Positions 17,006 to 25,315 of a DNA stretch of 64,000 nucleotides are shown here, piece after piece. Within the stretch, counting starts at the first letter, position 1, and every line of letters begins with the position of its first letter. Position numbers and translations under genes: made by a program. The stretch is from NCBI GenBank assembly GCA_966112615.1, contig CBHWDO010000001.1:1-64000 (forward strand), in the 5' to 3' direction. The stretch comes from Flavitalea sp966112615 (GTDB lineage: Bacteria > Bacteroidota > Bacteroidia > Chitinophagales > Chitinophagaceae). The notes beneath the pieces were generated by a model. That model did no database searches. It was given only the letters and a program-made list of their open reading frames with translations, and had not been told where the DNA came from.

Positions 17006-19096
17006 TTATTGTTCTGAAGGATTGGCTGAAGAGCTTGCAGGGTGATTAGTCACGTTACTATCGTAAGGTGGAACCCCTTCACTGATCGCACCGGTTGGAT
17101 GATGTTCACCATCAACATCGATGGTTTTCTTATCACCAAAAGGACGTTTTCCGATCAGGTTTTCAACATCACTCTGGAACAACACTTCTTTTTCAAGCAA
17201 AGCCTCTGCAAGTTTTTCAACCTGCTCTTTCTTCTCTGTGAGTAATTCTTTTGTTTTATCGTATGCATGCTGGATCAATCCTCTAACTTCTTCATCGATC
17301 AACCTGGAGGTTTCTTCAGAATATGGTTTTGTGAACTGATTTTCTGCTGCAGGATCGTAAAAACTTACATTACCTACTTTGGTATTCATACCGTATACAG
17401 TTACCATTGAGTAAGCTATACGGGTTATCTGCTGAAGATCGTTCTGAGCACCGGTAGAGATCTTATTGAAGAAAATATCTTCACTTGCCCTACCACCAAG
17501 CGTCATACAGATCTGGTCGAGCAACTGATCGGTATTGTACAGGTACTGCTCTTTTGGAGTATACTGCGCATAACCCAGTGCTGCCACACCTCTTGGAACG
17601 ATGGTCACTTTCAGTAACGGATAAGCATGTTCAAGGTACCATCCACAGATCGCGTGACCTGCTTCGTGGTAAGCAATGATCCTTTTCTCTTCAGGAGAAA
17701 TGATCTTGTTCTTTTTCTCCAGACCACCAATTACACGGTCAACCGCATCCTGGAAGTCTTCCATTTCAACATGCTCCTTACCTTTTCTTGCTGCGATCAG
17801 GGCCGCTTCGTTACAAACGTTTGCGATATCGGCACCGGCAAATCCCGGCGTCTGTTCAGCAAGTTTATGAATATCAACTTTGGTTGAAATTTTGATCGGC
17901 TTCAGGTGAACTTTGAAGATATGCTCACGACCTTTAAGATCCGGCTTATCGATAGAGATCTGCCTGTCGAAACGACCTGGTCTCAACAATGCACTATCCA
18001 ATACATCCGGACGGTTAGTTGCCGCCAGTACAATGATCCCTGATTCACCACTGAAACCATCCATCTCAACAAGGAGCTGGTTCAGTGTTGATTCTCTTTC
18101 ATCATTACTCATGATGGCATTCTTTCCACGGGCACGACCAATCGCATCGATCTCATCAATAAAAATGATACAAGGCGATTTTTCCCGAGCCTGCTTGAAC
18201 AGGTCACGAACACGGCTCGCACCAACACCCACAAAAAGTTCTACGAAATCGGAACCAGACATGGAGAAGAACGGAACCTGTGCTTCACCGGCCATAGCTT
18301 TTGCCAGGAGGGTCTTACCTGTTCCCGGAGGACCAACCAGCAGCGCACCTTTCGGGATCTTACCACCCAGTGAAGTATATTTTTTAGGATTCTTCAGGAA
18401 ATCAACGATCTCCATCACTTCAACCTTGGCTTCATCAAGTCCTGCAACATCAGCAAAAGTGATATTTACCTTGGTTCCTTTATCAAACAACGTAGCCCTG
18501 GATTTACCTATATTGAAGATTCCACCTGCACCTCCGCCACCCGGAGATCCGCCACCCATTTTACGCATGAGCATGATCCAGATGAGCACAATCACCAATA
18601 GAGGGAGCATGAAATTCATAAGCGGAACAAACCATTCTCCCTCTTGGATAGGGGTATATGGAACTTCTATAGCCGGATTCTTTTCGACCCAGCTATTCAG
18701 GCGCTTTTCAAATTCATCGGCCTTGGTAACCCGGAATTCAAAGTGCGGACCTTCAGATTTTACGTTAGGCCAGCCTTTGTCCATCTTGTCCTTATAATAA
18801 GGTTTAGACAGGCTGTCCTTTTTGATATATACACGAACGAGGTTTTTGTTGGTTACAATAACCAGCTTTTCCACGTCGCCTTTTTCTAACATGTTATTCT
18901 TGAATTCCTGCTCCGATTCAATTGGTCTTGCTTCGGGAGCGAATGAACCGAAAATCTGGAAACCCACTAAAACTGCAAAAATGATCGCCCAGATCCAGTA
19001 AATATTGAATTTAGGTCCTTTGCGGGGAGCATTTCCGTCTTCTCTAGGTTTTAGTCTTGGGAATCTCTCGTTCGGCCTTTTATCGTCTTGTGCCAT
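17006..19096 (-). CDS. ftsH: ATP-dependent zinc metalloprotease FtsH
   Basis: 696-residue membrane-bound AAA+ protease that degrades membrane and some cytosolic proteins. Two membrane helices (about 31-51 and 157-178) flank a periplasmic domain. The AAA module has Walker A GPPGTGKT (255-262), Walker B IIFIDEID (310-317) and the second region of homology ending in RPGRFDR. The zinc site is HEAGH (477-481). The tail is hydrophilic and ends in an Asn/Ser/Pro-rich stretch. It follows rsfS, with a perfect hairpin between them. ATG start. Confidence 0.97.
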   Translation of the reverse strand: MAQDDKRPNERFPRLKPREDGNAPRKGPKFNIYWIWAIIFAVLVGFQIFGSFAPEARPIESEQEFKNNMLEKGDVEKLVIVTNKNLVRVYIKKDSLSKPYYKDKMDKGWPNVKSEGPHFEFRVTKADEFEKRLNSWVEKNPAIEVPYTPIQEGEWFVPLMNFMLPLLVIVLIWIMLMRKMGGGSPGGGGAGGIFNIGKSRATLFDKGTKVNITFADVAGLDEAKVEVMEIVDFLKNPKKYTSLGGKIPKGALLVGPPGTGKTLLAKAMAGEAQVPFFSMSGSDFVELFVGVGASRVRDLFKQAREKSPCIIFIDEIDAIGRARGKNAIMSNDERESTLNQLLVEMDGFSGESGIIVLAATNRPDVLDSALLRPGRFDRQISIDKPDLKGREHIFKVHLKPIKISTKVDIHKLAEQTPGFAGADIANVCNEAALIAARKGKEHVEMEDFQDAVDRVIGGLEKKNKIISPEEKRIIAYHEAGHAICGWYLEHAYPLLKVTIVPRGVAALGYAQYTPKEQYLYNTDQLLDQICMTLGGRASEDIFFNKISTGAQNDLQQITRIAYSMVTVYGMNTKVGNVSFYDPAAENQFTKPYSEETSRLIDEEVRGLIQHAYDKTKELLTEKKEQVEKLAEALLEKEVLFQSDVENLIGKRPFGDKKTIDVDGEHHPTGAISEGVPPYDSNVTNHPASSSANPSEQ

Positions 19097-19154
19097 ATTT
19101 AGCTTAGTTCTCCTTTATACTTAAAAAATCAAATAAACGGTTGAAAATACGGGA

Positions 19155-19177
19155 TGACCGTGAACTTATCACGGTCA
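19155..19177. other. Hairpin between rsfS and ftsH
   Basis: TGACCGTGA and TCACGGTCA form a perfect 9-base stem with a 5-base loop. There is no T run on the minus strand, so it is not a simple terminator. It may be a processing site, an attenuator or an operator that adjusts ftsH relative to rsfS. Confidence 0.5.
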
Positions 19178-19220
19178 ATAGAAATCTTTAACATGATACT
19201 GCATGGAATAGTTGTGCAGA

Positions 19221-19628
19221 TCAGCCATTATGCTCCTCCATCTCTCCGTCGCTCCACATTTCTTCGAGCTTATAAAATTTCCGGGTTTCGGGTAACATCA
19301 CATGAACCACGATATTCACATAATCCACGAGGATCCAGTGACTTGACTGCTGACCTTCATGCCTGTAGGGGATTTCGCCGAGTGCATCCTTAAGATAAGA
19401 TGCCACGTAATCTCCAATAGCTCTAACCTGTGTGGTACTTGTTGCCTCACAGATTATAAAGAAATCAGCAACTGATTCAGGGATTTTTCTTAAATCGAGC
19501 GATACGATATGCTCTCCTTTCTTTTCATGGATTGCGTGAATGATCGCTTTAAAGATCTTTGAATTCCTCGTTAACCTTACTGCACCTGAGCGCTTTTTAC
19601 GCGCTGACAACTTAGACAATTGTTCCAA
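19221..19628 (-). CDS. rsfS: Ribosome silencing factor RsfS
   Basis: 135 residues of the RsfS/Iojap family, which binds uL14 on the large subunit and blocks subunit joining when nutrients are scarce. The conserved core runs from KKGEHIVSLDLRKIPESVADFF through EATSTTQVRAI to SSHWILVDYVNIVVHVML. No ATG fits: an in-frame TGA lies close upstream, so the TTG at 19628 is the likely start. The rsfS-ftsH order is common in Bacteroidota. Confidence 0.93.
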   Translation of the reverse strand: MEQLSKLSARKKRSGAVRLTRNSKIFKAIIHAIHEKKGEHIVSLDLRKIPESVADFFIICEATSTTQVRAIGDYVASYLKDALGEIPYRHEGQQSSHWILVDYVNIVVHVMLPETRKFYKLEEMWSDGEMEEHNG

Positions 19629-19729
19629 TAATCAATACATTTTGCGTGAATGAATCTGTTCGGAGGGTTATATAAGTTTCCTTATCAATTTCTGAAATTT
19701 AGCCCAACTCTCCTATTAAACCTATCACC

Positions 19730-19738
19730 TATTTTTGC
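19730..19738 (+). promoter_or_regulatory. -7 box overlapping the birA start region
   Basis: TATTTTTGC matches TAnnTTTG and ends two bases before the proposed birA ATG. If used, the mRNA would be leaderless or start inside the first codons. No good -33 box is seen, so it may be fortuitous. Confidence 0.4.
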
Positions 19739-19739
19739 A

Positions 19740-20498
19740 ATGTCCAAAAATAGTACTTTGTCGGCACAAACTCCCTCAACCCATCCTATCGGCCAGCCTT
19801 TTATAAAACTGGCACAGGTTGACAGCACCAACAACTATGCCATGGGCCTGGCACATGAAGGATTGGCCAGTCACGGTTTAGCTGTGTTTGCAGAACATCA
19901 GTCGGCCGGTCGCGGACAAAGAGGAAAAACATGGTTAACGGAACCCCGACAAAACATCACGCTATCACTTATACTTTCTCCAAAACAGCCATACAAGCCA
20001 TTCCTGTTATCTGCTTCCACTGCACTGGCATGCAGGGAATTCTTCGAATCCTATGCTAAAAGTGAAGTCTATGTTAAATGGCCTAATGATATTTACTGGC
20101 GTGACAGAAAGGCAGGAGGTATTCTTATTGAAAATGTATTGTCGGGTAAAGAACCCAAATGGCACATTGTGGGAATGGGAATCAACATTAACCAGGTTAA
20201 TTTTCCTGAAGGTATTCAGAAAGCTGTTTCATTAAGACAAATTACTGGAACTCATTTTGACACTGAAAATTTAGCCAGGGAGTTGTGCATTTTTATCGAC
20301 AAAAGACTTAATAATCAACAGGAAAACGAAATCATCCAGGAATATAATGATCACCTGTTGTTCAAAGGAACGGTACGAAAACTCAGGCAAAATGGGAAAA
20401 CTTTTGAAGCCCTTATAAAAGGAGTAAATCATTCCGGTGAGTTGATCATTGAAGATACAATGGAAAGAACCATACGGGAAGTTGAGTGGGTCATTTAG
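19740..20498 (+). CDS. birA: Biotin--[acetyl-CoA-carboxylase] ligase
   Basis: About 252 residues. It makes biotinyl-AMP and attaches biotin to carrier lysines such as that of acetyl-CoA carboxylase. Signatures: SAGRGQRGKTW (the GRGRRG-like adenylate loop), YVKWPNDIYW and KAGGILIE, plus a short SH3-like C-terminal domain. There is no N-terminal helix-turn-helix, so it should not repress biotin genes. I chose the ATG at 19740 (MSKNSTLS); an ATG at 19650 would add 30 residues absent from other members. Divergent from rsfS. Confidence 0.9.
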   Translation: MSKNSTLSAQTPSTHPIGQPFIKLAQVDSTNNYAMGLAHEGLASHGLAVFAEHQSAGRGQRGKTWLTEPRQNITLSLILSPKQPYKPFLLSASTALACREFFESYAKSEVYVKWPNDIYWRDRKAGGILIENVLSGKEPKWHIVGMGININQVNFPEGIQKAVSLRQITGTHFDTENLARELCIFIDKRLNNQQENEIIQEYNDHLLFKGTVRKLRQNGKTFEALIKGVNHSGELIIEDTMERTIREVEWVI

Positions 20499-20565
20499 CC
20501 ATAGGTGACGAAAATCACTGTTTTCAAAATCTGCCACTTATAACTTGCGGCCTAAACCCTTAAGA

Positions 20566-22257
20566 ATGAAAGTTCTGATTGTTGGAGCTGTGGCCAGTGG
20601 AGCAAGTACTGCAGCACGTTTAAGACGACTCGATGAACATGCAGAAATAATCATATGCGAAAAAGGCGAGTACATGTCGTACGCTAATTGCGGCCTTCCA
20701 TATTATATCGGCAATGTGATCAGGGAAAGAAACAAGTTGTTTGTTCAGAATGCAGTTGATTTCAAAAAAAGATTCAATGTTGATGTAAGGATCAATTGTG
20801 AAGTAATTGAGATCTACCCTTCTTCAAAAACTGTGTTGGTTAGAAATCTACTTACCGCAGAAGAACACCTGGAAGGATACGACAGGCTTGTATTGTCACC
20901 AGGTGCCGAACCAGTACGCCCACCTCTGGAAGGAATTGATCTTCCCGGAATTTTTACATTGAGAAACGTACATGATACCGACAGGATCAAATCATTTGCT
21001 GAAGAGAGAAGTATTCGCAGAGCTGTTGTTATAGGGGCAGGATTTATTGGACTTGAAATGGCTGAAAACCTGCATGGACTTGGCATTGAAGTAACCATCA
21101 TTGAAATGGGGGAGCAGGTGCTTGCGCCACTCGATTTCCCTATCGCCGCAATTATTCAACAACATATTCGCAGTAAGGGAGTAGAGGTAAAACTTAAGAC
21201 AGGAGTAACAGGATTTAAGAAAAATGATGATGGACTGACTGTATTTACAAATGATGGAAATTCAATAGATACAGATCTTGTCATTCTTAGTATTGGTGAG
21301 AGGCAGGATACCAAACTTGCACAGAAAGCAGGACTTGATATTGGCAAGAATAAAGGCATCCTGGTAAATCAACACCTTCAAACTTCAGATCCATGCATCT
21401 ATGCGTTGGGTGATGCAATTGAATTCATCAATCCAATCCTAAATACACATCAATCGACATTTCTTGCAGGGCCTGCAAATAAGCAGGGACGTATTGTTGC
21501 AGAAAATATAGCATGCCATAACAATCGCAAATACAAAGGTTCTATCAACACTGCGATTGTAAAGGTTTTTGATATGACAGTCGGAACTGCCGGAGTAAGT
21601 TCAAAGATGCTACAGCGTGCCGGTATCAAACATAAATTGTCGACCACTCATTCAGGATCGCATGCAGGTTATTATCCCGGATCAAAACAGCTTACCATTC
21701 AGCTTGCATTTTCAGAATTTGATGGGCAGGTCTTGGGAGCACAGGTCGTAGGATTTAAAGGAGTAGATAAAAGGCTTGATATATTATCAGCCGCCATTCA
21801 GCATAAAGAAACTGTTTTTGATCTTGCAGAATTTGAACATGCTTATGCACCACCATTTTCATCAGCAAAAGATCCTATCAATATGGCAGGATTTGTTGCA
21901 GAAAATCTATTGCTGAAAAGACTGCATATATTTTACTGGAATGAACTGGATCATATACCGGTTGGTGCAACATTACTTGATGTAAGAAATTCGAATGAGT
22001 ATGAATCTGGTCATATTGAAGGAGCCATCAATATTCCTGTTGATGAATTAAGAGATCGGTTGTATAAACTAGATAAGGAATTGCCGGTTTATCTCTATTG
22101 CCAGATCGGGTTACGAGGATACCTGGCTTACCGGATTTTGCGGCAACATGGGTTTAAGGAAGTCTATAGTTTGTCAGGAGGTTATGCACTTTACAATTCC
22201 TGTACTGCAGAAAGAGATTCACTTGCACGTGCTTCGACTTCAAACCTATTATTGTAG
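20566..22257 (+). CDS. CoA-disulfide reductase fused to rhodanese
   Basis: 563 residues. FAD- and NAD(P)H-binding domains (1-310; GAVASGASTAARLRR and a second Rossmann motif VVIGAGFIGLEMAENL) and a dimerisation domain match CoA-disulfide reductases. The single redox cysteine is C42 in SYANCGLPYYIG. Residues about 465-555 are a rhodanese domain with active-site C512 in YCQIGLRG. Such CoADR-RHD fusions reduce CoA disulfides, polysulfides or CoA persulfides in the cytosol. I take the ATG at 20566; a TTG 21 bases upstream is possible. The 3' end overlaps the convergent gene by 67 bases. Confidence 0.93.
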   Translation: MKVLIVGAVASGASTAARLRRLDEHAEIIICEKGEYMSYANCGLPYYIGNVIRERNKLFVQNAVDFKKRFNVDVRINCEVIEIYPSSKTVLVRNLLTAEEHLEGYDRLVLSPGAEPVRPPLEGIDLPGIFTLRNVHDTDRIKSFAEERSIRRAVVIGAGFIGLEMAENLHGLGIEVTIIEMGEQVLAPLDFPIAAIIQQHIRSKGVEVKLKTGVTGFKKNDDGLTVFTNDGNSIDTDLVILSIGERQDTKLAQKAGLDIGKNKGILVNQHLQTSDPCIYALGDAIEFINPILNTHQSTFLAGPANKQGRIVAENIACHNNRKYKGSINTAIVKVFDMTVGTAGVSSKMLQRAGIKHKLSTTHSGSHAGYYPGSKQLTIQLAFSEFDGQVLGAQVVGFKGVDKRLDILSAAIQHKETVFDLAEFEHAYAPPFSSAKDPINMAGFVAENLLLKRLHIFYWNELDHIPVGATLLDVRNSNEYESGHIEGAINIPVDELRDRLYKLDKELPVYLYCQIGLRGYLAYRILRQHGFKEVYSLSGGYALYNSCTAERDSLARASTSNLLL

Positions 22258-22502
22258 TAACCATTTCGAATACTTTCAACAAGGTATAACCATATAAAAC
22301 GAACTGGACCATATTCCCTGAACTGGCGGATATGCTCTAGTTCATGCCTCACCCATCTTGAATTGGAAAGAAATTCTTCTTTTGAAGTATTATGAAGATG
22401 GATTGTTTTATTGAAGACAATAGCCACCTGCCTTGAACCAAGCTTCTTTGCCGCCAGCCATGCAAGCATTGATCTTTCCTTAATGCTGAAGCGTATGATC
22501 AT
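22191..22502 (-). CDS. Small DUF4157-like zinc-protease-type protein
   Basis: 103 residues with a zinc-binding HxxxH-type helix, WVRHELEHIRQF (about 49-60), followed by a conserved RFIWLYLVESIRNGYYNNRFEVEARA stretch (shown here as two parts). Small proteins of this type are common in Bacteroidota and resemble DUF4157 metallopeptidases; activity is unproven. It is the last gene of the operon running from 24709, 21 bases after the DUF5777 gene. The last 67 bases are antisense to the end of the CoADR gene. Confidence 0.8.
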   Translation of the reverse strand: MIIRFSIKERSMLAWLAAKKLGSRQVAIVFNKTIHLHNTSKEEFLSNSRWVRHELEHIRQFREYGPVRFIWLYLVESIRNGYYNNRFEVEARASESLSAVQEL

Positions 22503-22523
22503 GGGGCAGACTGTTCAAAAAGC

Positions 22524-23405
22524 CTACCAGTTTTTTTTCTTCGCAGACCTGGAAATGTTAAATACCCTCGACAGGTTGAAGCCAAATCGGATTTCGCCAT
22601 TGTCCCACTTGCCTGTTGTTTCTGTGATGAATGCTTTTTCATTCATTCCTGTGCTGTTAGAAAAATGCAGTTGGAAAACGTGGCCTCCGGTTTCTATATC
22701 TATTCCTACAGAAAGAGGATTAGCATTAAGATCCTTATCAATTCCAGAGAATACATAATGGTAATCGACCATAAATGCAAGTCGTTTGGTGATCTTATAT
22801 CTTCCCCCCAATCCAAGTGCAAATGAATTGTTTTCTTCATTAATATATACAAAACCCCGGTGTACAAATGTTGGACTAACCTGGAGACTAAGATTGCGTG
22901 TAAATTTTCTTCCGATCGCAATCATGTGGTAATATGCAAGCCTGTCGGAGAAATCATGTTCAATATTATCTGTCCAGTCCATGGTTTTGGCTGTCATACC
23001 GGAAACCCAGACAATCGAAAAGGGGAAAGATCCAGCACCTGAAGATTGTTGAACCAGGCGGTATTTTATGAAGCCATCAAGTTCTTTATTGAAACCACTT
23101 CTTCCAATTCCTACAGTCAGGTTATTAGTGATCCCATAATCAAATCCGAGCCTGATATTGGCATCATCCAGGCCAAACATATCCTTGATCCCATTTTGTA
23201 AAGTTCCGAACCGATGAAGGATACGAAAATCAAGCACTCCTCTTCCGATCATTTCAATGGAATGACCATTGATAACACGTGATGATTTAAATGCACCAGT
23301 TACAAGTTCTTTCTTTGAAGAATCCGAATCAACGAATGCAATCAGATCATCCTGTGAAAATGTTTTAATTGATATGAATAGGAATAAGATCAGAATGTAT
23401 TTCAT
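22524..23405 (-). CDS. DUF5777 family outer-membrane beta-barrel protein
   Basis: 293 residues. A signal peptide (about 1-17, ending KTFSQ) is followed by alternating amphipathic beta strands such as RLGFDYGITNNLTVGIGR and NNSFALGLGGRYKITKRLAF, and a C-terminal strand region. This matches DUF5777 barrels seen next to YceI and haem-like proteins in Bacteroidota. It is presumably in the outer membrane; the transported or bound ligand is unknown. It follows the YceI gene by four bases. Confidence 0.85.
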   Translation of the reverse strand: MKYILILFLFISIKTFSQDDLIAFVDSDSSKKELVTGAFKSSRVINGHSIEMIGRGVLDFRILHRFGTLQNGIKDMFGLDDANIRLGFDYGITNNLTVGIGRSGFNKELDGFIKYRLVQQSSGAGSFPFSIVWVSGMTAKTMDWTDNIEHDFSDRLAYYHMIAIGRKFTRNLSLQVSPTFVHRGFVYINEENNSFALGLGGRYKITKRLAFMVDYHYVFSGIDKDLNANPLSVGIDIETGGHVFQLHFSNSTGMNEKAFITETTGKWDNGEIRFGFNLSRVFNISRSAKKKNW

Positions 23406-23409
23406 GAAA

Positions 23410-23955
23410 TCATTTTAATGGGTTAAGTGTGCAGTCAACTGATACGGTAAGCGTCATTGAGATCTTATCACGAACAAGAGAAGGGATCTCGATCTTATAA
23501 TCAGAAGGTGATACAGGAAAGGTGGACCGGAGTATAAATTTATTATCATCTATAACAAGCTTTCCAGGAATAGATACATTTTGGGAAACACCATGAATGG
23601 TTAGTTTGCCTTTGGCTGTAACATCGTAGGAACCGGTTGCGGTGGGCATTTGAACAATAGTTCCTTTGAAATCTGCTTTAGGAAATTTATCAGATTCCAT
23701 ATAGTTTTCATTGAAGTGTTCCTGCATCAGGGCCTTTTGAAATTCAAATCCACGGACGTTTAGAGAAAACTGCAAAGCACCACTGGATCTATCGAGCACT
23801 GTGGTAACCGATCTGTTCACTGCTTCAATATTTTCAAGAGGAGTTTTGGATTCAAAACGGACCAGTCCTGACTTGGTAAAAAACTTTTGCGCAGATAATG
23901 CATGTCCTGAAAAAATAACCACTGCAAAAATCAAGAAATGTTTCATACTTATCAT
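23410..23955 (-). CDS. YceI family periplasmic lipid-binding-like protein
   Basis: 181 residues (or 178 if the second ATG at 23946 is used). A signal peptide (ending HALSAQ) leads to a lipocalin-like YceI domain: FESKTPLENIEAVN, NENYMESDKFPKADF and GKLTIHGVSQNVSIPGKL. YceI proteins bind isoprenoid chains such as those of quinones. The ATG at 23955 overlaps the upstream stop in an ATGA, so translation is coupled. Confidence 0.9.
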   Translation of the reverse strand: MISMKHFLIFAVVIFSGHALSAQKFFTKSGLVRFESKTPLENIEAVNRSVTTVLDRSSGALQFSLNVRGFEFQKALMQEHFNENYMESDKFPKADFKGTIVQMPTATGSYDVTAKGKLTIHGVSQNVSIPGKLVIDDNKFILRSTFPVSPSDYKIEIPSLVRDKISMTLTVSVDCTLNPLK

Positions 23956-24353
23956 TTAAGGATACATCGGTTCAAAAGAATATCGGTTCCCAAAAGATCA
24001 TCTTTATTGAATCCTGTATAGAATCCACGGATGGAAATTGAGCCAGGTGAAAACTGCATCTGCTTTTCCATAGTACACCTTATAGAATAATCGGAATCGC
24101 TGAAAACCAGCACTGTTACGGCCTCCTGCTCAACTGATGAAGGGGTTCCGGAGATCTCTATCACCTGCTGAACATATTTTTTATGTGCAACTGAATCATC
24201 TCTGCGAAATTCCTTTATCAATTGATCAGAAGATATTTTAATCGCATGTTGATCCGCAGCACTTTCAGGAGTTCTGTTGTATTCCCTGTATAGATAAATT
24301 GCAATGACCGCAGTTATAACAACTGCGATCAATACGATATACTTCTTCATCAT
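23952..24353 (-). CDS. Membrane-anchored OB-fold (tRNA_anti-like) protein
   Basis: 133 residues. An N-terminal membrane anchor (about 4-22) precedes an OB-fold domain of the tRNA_anti-like type, with IEISGTPSSVEQEAVTVLVF, SIRCTMEK and the closing GSISIRGFYTGFN...LLGTDILLNRCIL. The family's ligand is unknown despite the name. It overlaps the haem-like gene by one base and the YceI gene by four. Confidence 0.82.
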   Translation of the reverse strand: MMKKYIVLIAVVITAVIAIYLYREYNRTPESAADQHAIKISSDQLIKEFRRDDSVAHKKYVQQVIEISGTPSSVEQEAVTVLVFSDSDYSIRCTMEKQMQFSPGSISIRGFYTGFNKDDLLGTDILLNRCILK

Positions 24354-24709
24354 TAGTTATTTGGCGCACCGGCATTCACCCAACAATTGATGGTGTTCTT
24401 TTGGGCAGTAGTAAGTGAACCGTTCTTGGGCATTCTTCCTGAAGTGACTGCACTTTGAATTTGCGTAGCAGCATTCTTTGCCTGTGTATAGTTTGTGAGA
24501 GGTCCAGGTCCATTAGCACTTCCATCACCATGGCAGGATGAATTTGTGGCACAGCTGGTGGTTAAGATTGGTTGTACATGTGCTGCAAAGTTAGCATTGA
24601 CGCCATCGCAGGCATTTCCACCGGGATTGAGTGTTTCATCTTTATCACCGGAACAATAAGACAATAGAGTAGCTGCAGAGATAAGCACAGCAAGTGTTAC
24701 CCTCTTCAT
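24353..24709 (-). CDS. Haem-like lipoprotein with CX5CH motif
   Basis: 118 residues, exported. The leader contains LLSYC, a weak lipobox with Tyr before the cysteine. The rest resembles the small cytochrome-c-like proteins of Bacteroidota (VQPILTTSCATNSSCHGDG, TNYTQAKN, GRMPKNG). The ligand pattern is C53-x5-C59-H60 instead of the canonical CxxCH, and M94 could be the second axial ligand. It may bind haem differently or not at all. It opens a five-gene operon with OB-fold, YceI, DUF5777 and DUF4157-like proteins. Confidence 0.75.
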   Translation of the reverse strand: MKRVTLAVLISAATLLSYCSGDKDETLNPGGNACDGVNANFAAHVQPILTTSCATNSSCHGDGSANGPGPLTNYTQAKNAATQIQSAVTSGRMPKNGSLTTAQKNTINCWVNAGAPNN

Positions 24710-24778
24710 GTTGTGTTGGTTTATGTTAATGGTATTAAAGAGAGTTTACGGTGAATGATAAACAGGGGTTGCTACATT

Positions 24779-24806
24779 CAAAAAAAAACCCGGAAAAAAT
24801 TCCGGG
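24779..24806 (-). terminator. Terminator of bcp
   Basis: On the minus strand CCCGGAA and TTCCGGG flank a 4-base loop and run into at least eight T's, six bases past the bcp stop. Confidence 0.9.
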
Positions 24807-24811
24807 ATCAT

Positions 24812-25273
24812 TTATACACCTGCTTTAATTATTTCCTGTGCATGCTCTTTCGACTTCGGTTTCTTAAAGATCTTTTTGATCACACCATTTTCATCAATAA
24901 TGAAAGTCGTTCTTAAAAGACCCATGTATTTCTTACCATACATATTCTTCTCTCCCCAAACACCATACTTCTCAATGATCTTGTGTTCAGGATCTGCCAA
25001 CAGCGTGAATGGAAGTGATTGTTTCTCTATGAATTTTTTGTGTGAAGCTTCATCATCAGGACTTACACCCAATACAGTAAATCCATGTGAATTCAATATG
25101 CCCATATTGTCGCGAAGATTACATGCCTGCACGGTACAGGTTGGAGTTGAATCTTCAGGATAGAAGTACAACACCACTTTTTTACCTGCAAAATCTTTCA
25201 GTGAAACCTTATTGCCATCCTGGTCTTTAGCTGTAAATGCGGGAGCCTTATCGCCTTCTTTCAATGTTATCAT
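24812..25273 (-). CDS. bcp: Thioredoxin-dependent thiol peroxidase (BCP)
   Basis: 153-residue atypical 2-Cys peroxiredoxin that reduces hydrogen and organic peroxides with electrons from thioredoxin. The peroxidatic cysteine is C46 and the resolving cysteine C51 in STPTCTVQACNLRD; the family usually has TPGCT, here TPTCT. Length is standard. It is cytosolic, with an ATG start, 42 bases after the M23 gene and closed by its own terminator. Confidence 0.95.
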   Translation of the reverse strand: MITLKEGDKAPAFTAKDQDGNKVSLKDFAGKKVVLYFYPEDSTPTCTVQACNLRDNMGILNSHGFTVLGVSPDDEASHKKFIEKQSLPFTLLADPEHKIIEKYGVWGEKNMYGKKYMGLLRTTFIIDENGVIKKIFKKPKSKEHAQEIIKAGV

Positions 25274-25315
25274 AGCGTGTGATTTGTCGAAATAACAGTA
25301 TCTGTAAAAAATTGT

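Noticed and set aside
17913..18797. A 294-residue plus-strand frame opposite ftsH
   Set aside because: It is the antisense shadow of a highly conserved gene and has a biased Ser/Pro composition with no domain.
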